This document shows positions 1 through 6,061 of a DNA stretch of 17,746 bases, piece by piece (within the stretch, counting starts at the first letter, position 1; each line of letters begins with the position of its first letter). The stretch is from HO2-45-28 sp964574495 (GTDB lineage: Bacteria > Patescibacteriota > Minisyncoccia > HO2-45-28). A model generated the notes under the pieces. That model saw nothing but the letters and a program-made list of their open reading frames with translations, was not told the origin of the DNA and did no database searches. The translations under genes were made by a program, and so were the position numbers. Location of the stretch: the NCBI GenBank assembly GCA_964574495.1, contig CAZNNT010000017.1, forward strand, positions 1 to 17,746, given 5' to 3'.

Positions 1-1
1 G

Positions 2-154
2 ATTTTAATTACGCACTACCAAAGAATTTTGCGATATATCAAGCCGGATAAAGTCCATATTATGATTGATGGCGAAATCGTTAAAAGCGGTAGTGCGGAT
101 TTGGCCGAGCGTATAGGCGAGTCGGGCTATTCATACTTAAAATGCCCAATATAA
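2..154 (+). CDS. sufC: Fe-S assembly ATPase SufC, C-terminal end (partial)
   Basis: Only the last 50 codons are present because the gene enters from the left edge. The frame reads ILITHYQRILRYIKPDKVHI, then MIDGEIVKSGSADLA. This is the H-loop and C-terminal region typical of SufC, the ABC-type ATPase that works with SufB and SufD as the cytosolic SufBC2D scaffold for Fe-S clusters. The histidine of THY is the ABC switch histidine. The reading frame stops at 152-154 and overlaps the sufB start by 13 bases, which implies translational coupling. The Walker motifs and signature lie outside the window. The call is supported by the THYQR...IKPD pattern and by sufB next to it. Confidence 0.9.
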   Translation: MLITHYQRILRYIKPDKVHIMIDGEIVKSGSADLAERIGESGYSYLKCPI

Positions 155-1533
155 AAACATTCAAATATAAATACGGATTTTTTGATAAGGAAAAGCCGAT
201 AAGCGCTTTTCGGGCGGGACTTTCTGAAAATGTCGTGAGGGAACTCTCGGCAATAAAAGGCGAAGATAAGTGGATGCGCGATTTTCGTTCGCGCTCGCTT
301 CAAGTTTTTAATGACAAAAAAATGCCCGAGTGGGGCGCGGATTTATCGGGTATTGATTTTAACGATGTTATTTATTTCGTCCGTCCGGCCGAGCGCCAAA
401 GCGTAAGTTGGGACGAAGTGCCGCCTTACATAAAAAATACTTTTGAGCGATTGGGGATACCTGAAGCCGAACGAAAATATTTGGCGGGGGTCTCGGCGCA
501 ATACGATTCGGAAGTCGTGTATCACAATATAAAAGGCGATTGGGAAAGCAGGGGGGTTATTTTTTGCGACACCGACACCGGCTACAAAAAATATCCTGAA
601 ATTTTCAAAAAATATTTTGGCACGGTTATTCCTCCCGCGGATAACAAGCTCTCGGCTCTTAATTCCGCCGTCTGGTCGGGCGGAAGTTTCGTTTATGTTC
701 CGGCCGGAGTAAAAGTTGAAATTCCCTTGCAGGCCTATTTCAGGATTAACGCCAAAAATATGGGCCAATTTGAGCGGACTTTGATTATTGCCGAAGAGGG
801 CTCAAGCGTGCACTATATTGAAGGATGCACCGCGCCTAATTATTCAACCGCGTCTTTGCACGCAGCCGTAGTTGAAATCATCGCAAAAAAAGGAGCGAAT
901 GTGCGCTACACCACCGTCCAAAATTGGTCTAAAAATGTCTATAATCTTGTGACCAAACGCGCTTTCGCGGAAGAAGAAGCCAATGTTGAATGGATTGACG
1001 GAAATATCGGCTCGGGCGCAACCATGAAATATCCGAGTATTTTTTTACGCGGCCCAAAGGCGCGCGGTTCGGTATTGTCTTTGGCTTACGCGGGCGCCGG
1101 CCAGCATCAGGATGCCGGAGGCAAGGCCGTGCATCTGGCGCCGGAGACATCAAGCCGGATTATTTCAAAATCCGTGGCTTCTGGCGGCGGAAGGACAAGT
1201 TATCGGGGCATGGTTAAAATAATTAAGGGCGCTAAAAATTCCAAAAGTAAAGTAGTATGCGACGCTTTATTGCTTGATGAACTTTCGCGCTCCGATACTT
1301 ATCCGACAATGGACATAAAAGAGCCGACTTCAAGTATTGAGCATGAGGCCTCGGTTTCAAAGGTCGGACAGGATAAAATTTTTTATCTCGGCTCGCGCGG
1401 AATAAAGGAATCGGACGCGCTCGGCCTTTTGGTTTCCGGATTTCTAAGCGATCTTACGCGGGAACTGCCGATGGAATACGCCGCCGAGCTCAATCATTTA
1501 TTAAGATTGGAAATGGAAGGAAGCGTGGGATGA
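142..1533 (+). CDS. sufB: Fe-S cluster assembly scaffold SufB
   Basis: The 463-residue protein has the usual length of the shorter SufB type. SufB is the scaffold subunit on which nascent clusters form in the SufBC2D complex. The family's diagnostic C-terminal block is intact: a cysteine in VVCDALL at residue 373 and an IEHEASVSK stretch with H401 and E402. Their 29-residue spacing equals that between Cys405 and Glu434 of E. coli SufB, the residues known to matter for cluster assembly. The middle of the protein is the repetitive beta-helix (GSSVHYIEG, GANVRYTTVQNWS). The ATG at 142 overlaps the end of sufC and no clear Shine-Dalgarno site is visible. The order sufC-sufB-sufD-sufS is a standard SUF arrangement. 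Confidence 0.97.
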   Translation: MPNIKTFKYKYGFFDKEKPISAFRAGLSENVVRELSAIKGEDKWMRDFRSRSLQVFNDKKMPEWGADLSGIDFNDVIYFVRPAERQSVSWDEVPPYIKNTFERLGIPEAERKYLAGVSAQYDSEVVYHNIKGDWESRGVIFCDTDTGYKKYPEIFKKYFGTVIPPADNKLSALNSAVWSGGSFVYVPAGVKVEIPLQAYFRINAKNMGQFERTLIIAEEGSSVHYIEGCTAPNYSTASLHAAVVEIIAKKGANVRYTTVQNWSKNVYNLVTKRAFAEEEANVEWIDGNIGSGATMKYPSIFLRGPKARGSVLSLAYAGAGQHQDAGGKAVHLAPETSSRIISKSVASGGGRTSYRGMVKIIKGAKNSKSKVVCDALLLDELSRSDTYPTMDIKEPTSSIEHEASVSKVGQDKIFYLGSRGIKESDALGLLVSGFLSDLTRELPMEYAAELNHLLRLEMEGSVG

Positions 1534-1537
1534 TGCA

Positions 1538-1565
1538 ATTTCTAATTACTAATTTCTAATTTCTA
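1538..1565. repeat. Heptamer tandem repeat, 4 units of ATTTCTA
   Basis: Four head-to-tail 7-bp units fill most of the 38-base gap between sufB and sufD. They read ATTTCTA, ATTACTA, ATTTCTA, ATTTCTA. The array lies where the ribosome site of sufD would be, and there is no purine-rich Shine-Dalgarno sequence. It may be a simple slippage array. A translation or spacing role is possible but not shown. Confidence 0.8.
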
Positions 1566-1571
1566 AAAATT

Positions 1572-2168
1572 TTGAAAATAGAATTTATTAAAAGTAAAAA
1601 AATAGACAAAAATTTTCGCATCTCCTCCAACCAAAAAAAAACCTTTGTCTGGCTTTTAGGCGGGGTAAAAAGTTTCGCGGGGAATCTGGAATTCAATCTG
1701 GCCGAATGGGCAAAGTTGACCAATATTTTTTTGTTTTCGGCGAGTAAAACGGATAAAATAAGCATAAATATACGGGTGAACCATCTGGGAGAAAATTCTT
1801 TTTCAAACACTATGGTTCGCGGCATCGGCAGAGACGATTCATCGGGAGAGATTGCCGGGAACGTGAAGGTTGGTAGTGCCGCGAAGAATTCCAGCGCCTG
1901 GTTTGACGGACGGGCGATTATTTTTGATGAGGCAAGCTGTCGCGTAGACCCCCGTCTGGAAATACTGACAAGCGAAGTTGAGCGGGCGGGACACGCGGCA
2001 ACCGTATCTAAAATATCCGACGAAGATATTTTTTATATGGCGACAAGGGGAGTTGACCGGATTAAGGCGGAGCGGCTGAAAAGCGCGGGATTTTTATCAG
2101 CGCCACTTTCACGGGCCGGTTTGGGTTCGGCGGAAACGGAGAAAATTATAAAAACACTTTTGGTTTAA
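1572..2168 (+). CDS. sufD: Short SufD-like Fe-S assembly protein
   Basis: The 198-residue protein matches only the second half of SufD, which is normally about 400 residues or more. It keeps a beta-helix-like stretch with a GRAIIFDEASCRVDPRLEIL segment, followed by RAGHAATVSKI. The histidine in that segment (residue 141) aligns by motif with E. coli SufD His360, which helps form the cluster site with the SufB cysteine. The C-terminal ISDEDIFYMATRGV stretch is the usual SufB/SufD helical end. The start is TTG at 1572; no ATG lies in frame upstream and sufB ends 38 bases before. sufS begins at the base after its stop. Because sufB upstream is complete and the gap is tiny, this is a genuinely short gene rather than an obvious truncation by frameshift. 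SufD assignment is by context and motif. Confidence 0.85.
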   Translation: MKIEFIKSKKIDKNFRISSNQKKTFVWLLGGVKSFAGNLEFNLAEWAKLTNIFLFSASKTDKISINIRVNHLGENSFSNTMVRGIGRDDSSGEIAGNVKVGSAAKNSSAWFDGRAIIFDEASCRVDPRLEILTSEVERAGHAATVSKISDEDIFYMATRGVDRIKAERLKSAGFLSAPLSRAGLGSAETEKIIKTLLV

Positions 2169-3452
2169 ATGATTTTTAATTTAAAAAAAATAAAAAAGGA
2201 CTTTCCGGTACTTACGCGAAAAATAAACGGACGCGCTATTGTTTATTTTGACAACGCCGCCACTACCCAGAAGCCGAAAATTATTACGGAACGGCTTAAA
2301 AAGTTATACGCGCATTCTTACGCAAATGTGCATCGCGGGGCCTATCAAATAGCCGAAGAAATCACGAAAGAATTTGAGCTCTCCCGACAAAAAGCCGCCG
2401 ATTTTATCGGCGCGCAAAGTTCTAAAGAAATAATTTTCACCCGTAACGCCACCGAAGCCGTCAATTTGGTCGCTTACTCTTTGGGGCGAAAATTTAAAAG
2501 AGGCGATGGAATACTGACGACGATTTCGGAGCATCATTCCAATTTTGTGCCGTGGCTGCGTCTGGCTCGCGAGCGCGGATTAAAACTGGATATCGTCAAA
2601 TTAACATCAACACGCGATTTTGATTTTACGGATTTCAGAAAAAAATTGACTAAAAAAACAAAATTAGTCGCCGTAGCCCACATTTCAAACGTCTCCGGCT
2701 ATATTTATCCGGTTGAAAAAATATGTAAAGAGGCGCATAAAGTCGGGGCTTTGGTTTTGATTGACGGCGCTCAATCGGCCGGACACATTCCGGTGAACGT
2801 TCGTAAAATCGGCTGCGATTTTTTCGCTTTCTCGGGCCATAAAATGCTTGCGCCGTCAGGCATCGGCGCGCTTTGGGGGAGATCTGAAATTTTGGAAAGT
2901 ATGGAGCCGTTTATGTCCGGAGGCGAGATGATACGCGAGGTTACGGCTAAAAGCGTAACTTGGAATGATTTGCCGTGGAAGTTTGAAGCGGGCACACCGA
3001 ATATAGAAGGCGCGATTTTGTTCGGCGAAGCAATTGATTATTTGAAAAAAATCGGAATGAAAAATATTGAGCATCACGAGCGCGAACTTTTAAAATACGC
3101 GCTAGCAAAAATGAAAAAACTGTCGTTTGTGGACTTGCTCGGATTTGAAAAAACAAAGGACCGCACCGGAATTATTTCGTTTAATATTTGCGGAGTAACA
3201 TATTTTCAACAATTGTCGAAAATATGTTACCGGAACGGGATTCATCCGCATGATGCCGCGACAATGCTTGACCAATACGGCATAGCGGTTCGAGCCGGCC
3301 ACCATTGCGCCCAACCCTTGATGAAGCATTTGGGCGTTCTCGCGACATTACGAGCAAGTTTTTATATTTACAATACCAAAGAAGAAATAGATTATTTTAT
3401 CCGCGCGCTTAAAGAAATTCACAACAAATTCACCGCGCGGTATAGTAAATAA
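2169..3452 (+). CDS. sufS: Cysteine desulfurase SufS (PLP enzyme)
   Basis: The 427-residue aminotransferase class V enzyme takes sulfur from L-cysteine as an enzyme persulfide and hands it to a SufU or SufE partner. The pattern YFDNAATTQKP marks the N-terminus. ISEHHSN carries the PLP-stacking histidine, LIDGAQSAGH the PLP-binding aspartate, and SGHKML the Schiff-base lysine (K225). The catalytic cysteine is C380 in RAGHHCAQPLM. The ATG follows the sufD stop directly. One oddity stands out: between FNICG and HPHD, where Bacillus-type SufS has about two residues, there are about 15 extra residues. Twelve of these are encoded by a 36-bp near-perfect palindrome (3195-3230) read straight through in frame. 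All catalytic residues remain. Confidence 0.97.
   Translation: MIFNLKKIKKDFPVLTRKINGRAIVYFDNAATTQKPKIITERLKKLYAHSYANVHRGAYQIAEEITKEFELSRQKAADFIGAQSSKEIIFTRNATEAVNLVAYSLGRKFKRGDGILTTISEHHSNFVPWLRLARERGLKLDIVKLTSTRDFDFTDFRKKLTKKTKLVAVAHISNVSGYIYPVEKICKEAHKVGALVLIDGAQSAGHIPVNVRKIGCDFFAFSGHKMLAPSGIGALWGRSEILESMEPFMSGGEMIREVTAKSVTWNDLPWKFEAGTPNIEGAILFGEAIDYLKKIGMKNIEHHERELLKYALAKMKKLSFVDLLGFEKTKDRTGIISFNICGVTYFQQLSKICYRNGIHPHDAATMLDQYGIAVRAGHHCAQPLMKHLGVLATLRASFYIYNTKEEIDYFIRALKEIHNKFTARYSK
3195..3230. repeat. 36-bp near-perfect palindrome inside sufS
   Basis: The arms GTAACATATTTTC (3195-3207) and GAAAATATGTTAC (3218-3230) are exact reverse complements. The centre ACAATTGT is itself a palindrome, so 17 of 18 base pairs match and only 3208/3217 is unpaired. 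The length is exactly 12 codons, encoding VTYFQQLSKICY without a stop. CGGA flanks it on both sides (3191-3194 and 3231-3234). Confidence 0.95.
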
Positions 3453-3489
3453 ATAACAAGAGGGTCGTGGGGTGTTGGAGTAAGCTATA

Positions 3490-3798
3490 ATGAAAAATAT
3501 GGAAGGGGAACCAAAAATTGATAAAAGTTTGGAAGAAAAACTTCGTGAGAAGGGCTTTTATATTGAAAGAGCGCGGTTGCAAGAAGATGAAACCAGGCAA
3601 TGTGATAAGTGTATGGGTGAAAATAAGAATTTCGAATTTTACAAAGATGGATGGTTTATCGAAGGAGAATTTTACTGCCCGGAGCATAAAGAGGGAGCGA
3701 TAAAAGTACTGGAAGAAATTTATAAGGATGTGGAAAGAAGAAGGTTAGAGCAAGAGCGGATTATTGAAGAACGAAGAAAGCAATCCGGATTGAAATGA
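3490..3798 (+). CDS. Small zinc-finger-like orphan protein
   Basis: The 102-residue protein is not recognised. It is highly charged. A CDKC pair (C38, C41) and a CPEH pair (C63, H66) are separated by about 21 residues rich in aromatic and acidic positions, which suggests a single treble-clef or ribbon-type zinc site. Residues from about 70 on form a long lysine-, arginine- and glutamate-rich helix (EEIYKDVERRRLEQERIIEERRK), likely coiled coil or nucleic-acid contacting. The ATG at 3490 is supported by GGAG at 3477-3480 with 9 bases of spacing. It lies 37 bases after sufS with no terminator between, so it may be read from the suf transcript. No function is claimed. Confidence 0.7.
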   Translation: MKNMEGEPKIDKSLEEKLREKGFYIERARLQEDETRQCDKCMGENKNFEFYKDGWFIEGEFYCPEHKEGAIKVLEEIYKDVERRRLEQERIIEERRKQSGLK

Positions 3799-3811
3799 AA
3801 TTCTTATAGAA

Positions 3812-3834
3812 AAGACCCCCTATTTCGGGGTCTT
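3812..3834 (-). terminator. Rho-independent terminator of the minus-strand exonuclease gene
   Basis: An 8-bp stem (AAGACCCC with GGGGTCTT) encloses a 7-base loop. On the minus strand it is followed by TTTTCTATAAG. On the plus strand the bases after the stem are GAGGTG, so it does not look like a terminator for the upstream orphan gene. It lies 12 bases past the exonuclease stop. Confidence 0.8.
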
Positions 3835-3845
3835 GAGGTGAGGAG

Positions 3846-4394
3846 TTAACATGATTTGGCTTCTTCGCGGAGGCGCATAAAAATTTCTGCTTGTTCACGA
3901 GCATCATCAAGAGCGTTATGGGTGTGTGGTCTGGGAGAAAGAAATCTCTTATTCATTTTTTTCTTTGAAGTGTCAGACCAGGAATTGCTCCGTGTGATGC
4001 CGGCATAGTACGCTTTGATATCCCAACCGGAGATTCCGAACGGATTATTGCCGACAAAGTGAATTAAATACCAGTTTATGAACATCCAATCAAAAGTTGC
4101 GTTGAATGCTATAAAAATAGGACATGCAGTTTGTCCGCAAGTATCACTAAGCCACAGAACAAATTCTTGCATGGCAATCGCGGGATCTACGCCAGTTTTA
4201 ATTAGCTGATCTCTGTTTAACCCGGGTACCGCGACGGTTTCAGGTATGAATTTATCCGAAATAGGCTTAAGTTCCCGGTAAAAACTAATTTCGGGAGAAC
4301 CGACAACACATGCGCCAAACGACATCATTGAATAATCACCCGGGATTGGACCGTCAGTTTCGATATCTACTGATATGTATATTTCTTTTTTCAA
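3846..4394 (-). CDS. DEDDh-family 3'-5' exonuclease
   Basis: The 182-residue protein is a stand-alone DnaQ-like exonuclease domain. Motif I is VDIETDG with D10 and E12. Motif II is FNATFDWMF with D102. Motif III is HNALDDAREQ with H159 and D164, which identifies the DEDDh subgroup that includes DNA polymerase epsilon, RNase T and oligoribonuclease. The substrate cannot be read from sequence. The start is TTG, chosen because AAAGGAGG lies 8 bases upstream on the minus strand (GGAGG at 4403-4407) and no ATG fits as well. The gene has its own promoter and terminator and is read against its neighbours, so it is an independent unit lodged between the two halves of the suf locus. Confidence 0.9.
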   Translation of the reverse strand: MKKEIYISVDIETDGPIPGDYSMMSFGACVVGSPEISFYRELKPISDKFIPETVAVPGLNRDQLIKTGVDPAIAMQEFVLWLSDTCGQTACPIFIAFNATFDWMFINWYLIHFVGNNPFGISGWDIKAYYAGITRSNSWSDTSKKKMNKRFLSPRPHTHNALDDAREQAEIFMRLREEAKSC

Positions 4395-4423
4395 GACCTC
4401 GGCCTCCTTTGGATGCTGAAAGT

Positions 4424-4452
4424 ATGCTAATATAGTAAATATTTATTGTCAA
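4424..4452 (-). promoter_or_regulatory. Promoter of the exonuclease gene
   Basis: On the minus strand a perfect TTGACA (4447-4452) is followed after 17 bases by TAGCAT (4424-4429), a four-of-six match to the -10 consensus. The start codon is about 30 bases downstream. The -10 element is imperfect. Confidence 0.6.
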
Positions 4453-4468
4453 AAAATTCTCCTCCAAG

Positions 4469-4490
4469 TTCTCCCTAAATTCTCCCTAAA
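4469..4490. repeat. Two tandem 11-bp units in the divergent intergenic region
   Basis: TTCTCCCTAAA is repeated exactly at 4469-4479 and 4480-4490, with a decayed similar stretch just before (TTCTCCTCCA from 4458). It lies between the exonuclease promoter and the regulator promoter. It could be a direct-repeat protein site or simple slippage. Confidence 0.65.
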
Positions 4491-4508
4491 TTTTTCCTTC
4501 CTCTTTCT

Positions 4509-4522
4509 CATTCGCTCGAATG
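4509..4522. promoter_or_regulatory. Palindromic site 1, candidate operator before the ArsR-like gene
   Basis: CATTCG and CGAATG are separated by 2 bases, a 6-2-6 inverted repeat. It ends one base before the -35 box of the regulator promoter. The same core recurs at 4832-4843 and 5381-5396. Similarity to the 5383 copy continues about 12 bases past the palindrome (GGTWGAATRAG). An inverted repeat overlapping or abutting a promoter is the usual placement of an ArsR-family operator. The link to the neighbouring regulator is inference. Confidence 0.65.
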
Positions 4523-4523
4523 G

Positions 4524-4552
4524 TTGAATGAGTATGGATATCGTGATAGAAT
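4524..4552 (+). promoter_or_regulatory. Promoter of the ArsR-like regulator gene
   Basis: TTGAAT at 4524-4529 and TAGAAT at 4547-4552 are separated by exactly 17 bases. TGA precedes the -10 box, giving an extended -10. Both boxes match sigma-70 consensus at five of six positions. The ATG of the regulator lies 18 bases past the -10 box, so the leader is very short. Confidence 0.75.
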
Positions 4553-4569
4553 CAACAGGACGGTGAGAT

Positions 4570-4848
4570 ATGAAAGATAATATAAAAGCAACGGAAAGAA
4601 TTTTGAAAGCCCTAGCCAACAGGCGCAGGTTGGCCATTGTTAAATATTTAAAAAAAGAAAAAGAAGCGACTGTCGGCGATATTGCCGAAGAAATCAAAAT
4701 ATCTTTTACGGCCACCTCAAAACATCTGGGGGTGCTGGCCGCCGCCGACATTACGGAGAAAGAACAGAGGAGTTCGGAGATGTGGTATCGTCTTTCTTCG
4801 GAATGCCACCACATAGCCAAATATATCTCTAATTCGTGCGAATGGTAG
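4570..4848 (+). CDS. ArsR-type winged-helix transcriptional regulator
   Basis: The 92-residue protein matches the ArsR/SmtB fold: helix 1 ATERILKALANRRRLAIVKYL, then ATVGDIAEEIKISFTATSKHLGVL as helix-turn-helix with the typical S-x-HL end of the recognition helix, then a wing ending in MWYRL. The classical helix-3 metal motif ELCVCDL is absent. The C-terminal helix instead contains ECHH (C79, H80, H81) and C90 near the end, which could be a metal, redox or cluster-sensing site; this is inference. The family usually represses its own promoter and nearby genes. Its start is supported by AGGA at 4557-4560, 9 bases upstream. Its stop lies within repeat copy 2, so the palindrome core encodes its last residues NSCEW. 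Confidence 0.88.
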   Translation: MKDNIKATERILKALANRRRLAIVKYLKKEKEATVGDIAEEIKISFTATSKHLGVLAAADITEKEQRSSEMWYRLSSECHHIAKYISNSCEW

Positions 4849-4866
4849 AATAAGAAAATATAAAAA
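4832..4866. repeat. 35-bp direct repeat, copy A, with palindromic core
   Basis: This stretch matches 5383-5417 at 34 of 35 bases; the only difference is T4837 versus C5388. It begins with a palindromic core (ATTCG-TG-CGAAT, 4832-4843), followed by GGTAGAAT and an A-rich tail. This copy covers the regulator's last codons and stop and runs up to the A of the NUDIX start codon. The TAGAAT at 4846-4851 could be a -10 box. Confidence 0.9.
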
Positions 4867-5366
4867 TGAAATTTGTTCCGCCGGAAAAATATTATAAAAC
4901 TTTGCCGAAAAAAAGAATGGGGTCGGGCGTGTTGTTCTTTGATGAAGGGGGTCAACTTTTGATTTTAAATCCAACCTATAAAGACTACTGGACAATTCCG
5001 GGTGGAACGGTGGATGAAAACGAATCGCCCATGCAAACCGCGATAAGGGAGACAAAAGAGGAAATCGGCTTAGACATAAAAAATATGCGCTTTTTGTGCG
5101 TTGATTATACCGGAGACGACAAAAAAGGAGAGGCGCTGCAATTTATGTTTTACGGCGGGATATTGAATCCGGAACAAGTAAAAAATATTGTGGTTCCCAA
5201 AGACGAGATAGGCGAGTATAAATTCGAAAAGATAGAAAACGCGGCAAAATTATTTGGCCAAGGAAGAACATTGGGTTTGAAGATGCCGATATGCTTAAAG
5301 GCGATAAGGGACAATACCTCGTTTTATTTGGAAAACGGAAAAATGCCGCGAAGTATAGCGTTCTGA
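4866..5366 (+). CDS. NUDIX hydrolase
   Basis: The 166-residue protein carries a complete NUDIX box, G-x5-E-x7-RE-x2-EE-x-G, from G47 through L69 (GGTVDENES then REtkEEIGL). This motif binds metal and hydrolyses nucleoside diphosphates linked to another group. The substrate cannot be assigned. The WTIPGG lead-in is typical. The ATG at 4866 lies 17 bases after the regulator stop and immediately after repeat copy A, without a Shine-Dalgarno sequence, so it may depend on coupling or on a short leader. Its place between the regulator and sufU suggests it belongs to the same expression group, perhaps as a housecleaning enzyme under oxidative stress; this role is inference. Confidence 0.92.
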   Translation: MKFVPPEKYYKTLPKKRMGSGVLFFDEGGQLLILNPTYKDYWTIPGGTVDENESPMQTAIRETKEEIGLDIKNMRFLCVDYTGDDKKGEALQFMFYGGILNPEQVKNIVVPKDEIGEYKFEKIENAAKLFGQGRTLGLKMPICLKAIRDNTSFYLENGKMPRSIAF

Positions 5367-5380
5367 TTTTATTACACCCC

Positions 5381-5417
5381 CCATTCGCGCGAATGGTAGA
5401 ATAAGAAAATATAAAAA
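5381..5417. promoter_or_regulatory. Palindromic site 3 and direct repeat copy B before sufU
   Basis: A perfect 16-bp palindrome (CCATTCGC plus GCGAATGG, 5381-5396) is followed directly by TAGAAT (5397-5402), a five-of-six -10 box, and an A-rich tail. No convincing -35 box lies 17 bases upstream (positions 5374-5379 read ACACCC), so an activator or a weak promoter is possible. Bases 5383-5417 repeat 4832-4866 with one mismatch. The placement over a promoter directly upstream of the sufU gene group suggests an operator for the ArsR-like protein. Confidence 0.65.
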
Positions 5418-5430
5418 GGGGATAGAGGAT

Positions 5431-5799
5431 ATGGCGGATATATATCAGGAGTTGATAATGGAGCATGCGAGGAATCCGCGGAATGTCGGGGTGATTTACG
5501 GCGCAAAAAAAATTTCGTCTAAAAATCCTTTTTGCGGGGATGAGGCGGAGATTTTTTTAAAAATTAAAAACGGCAAAATCGCCGACATTAAATATCAGAT
5601 TCAGGGGTGTATTTTATCGCGGGCGGCCCTGTCAATTTTTTCGGAACACATCAAAGGCAAGCTCATTTCTCTTATCAAAAAAATCAAAAACGAAGATATT
5701 TTTAAGTTGGTCGGCGGCACCCCCTCGCCATCTCGTCAGAATTGCGTTTTGTTTGCATTTGAGGCCGTAAAACTTGCTCTTGAAAGGGGCGGGATATAA
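5431..5799 (+). CDS. sufU: Fe-S assembly scaffold / sulfur acceptor SufU (IscU-like)
   Basis: The 122-residue protein belongs to the IscU/SufU family. It accepts sulfur from the desulfurase SufS and passes it on, or holds a nascent cluster. The three family cysteines and the aspartate are present: C35 and D37 in NPFCGDE, C60 in IQGCILSRAALS, and C105 in SRQNCVLFAFEAV. The N-terminus IYQELIMEHARNPRN is highly typical. It is shorter than Gram-positive SufU (about 145 residues), and the segment before the last cysteine (GGTPSPSRQN) differs from the usual FPxRxxC form. AAGGGG 9 bases upstream (5416-5421) supports the ATG. It starts a close group with ferredoxin and sodA. Confidence 0.92.
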   Translation: MADIYQELIMEHARNPRNVGVIYGAKKISSKNPFCGDEAEIFLKIKNGKIADIKYQIQGCILSRAALSIFSEHIKGKLISLIKKIKNEDIFKLVGGTPSPSRQNCVLFAFEAVKLALERGGI

Positions 5800-5808
5800 A
5801 ATTGGAGA

Positions 5809-6042
5809 ATGGCCGAGGGCAAAGAAATAGCAAAAATAGAAATTGACCGGGAGCTTTGTATAGGTGCTGCTAGCTGTGTGGCGATAGCACCGGGCGTATT
5901 CGCGCTTGACCAGGAAAATAAGGCCTATATCGTGGATAAAAACGCGGCGGACTTTGAAACCATACTTAATGCCGCGAAATCCTGCCCTACAAAAGCGATT
6001 ATTTTATACGATGAAGAAGGCAAGCAGATATTTCCTGATTAA
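5809..6042 (+). CDS. Single-cluster ferredoxin with CxxA motif, likely [3Fe-4S]
   Basis: The 77-residue protein is a small bacterial ferredoxin. Cluster ligands are C17, C23 and C59 (SCPTKAI). The second cysteine of the usual C-x2-C-x2-C motif is replaced by A20 in CIGAASC. Known ferredoxins with this change, such as those serving actinobacterial P450s, carry a [3Fe-4S] cluster. It would act as a soluble one-electron carrier, plausibly for cluster assembly or redox defence given its neighbours. It starts 9 bases after sufU. GGAG at 5804-5807 is only one base from the ATG, so coupling to sufU is more likely than independent initiation. No in-frame alternative start is available upstream before a stop. 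Confidence 0.9.
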   Translation: MAEGKEIAKIEIDRELCIGAASCVAIAPGVFALDQENKAYIVDKNAADFETILNAAKSCPTKAIILYDEEGKQIFPD

Positions 6043-6061
6043 AAACTAATTTTAAAATTTT

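Noticed and set aside
3195..3230. The sufS palindrome as a transcription terminator or attenuator
   Set aside because: It lies inside the coding region, is AT-rich, and lacks a following T run.
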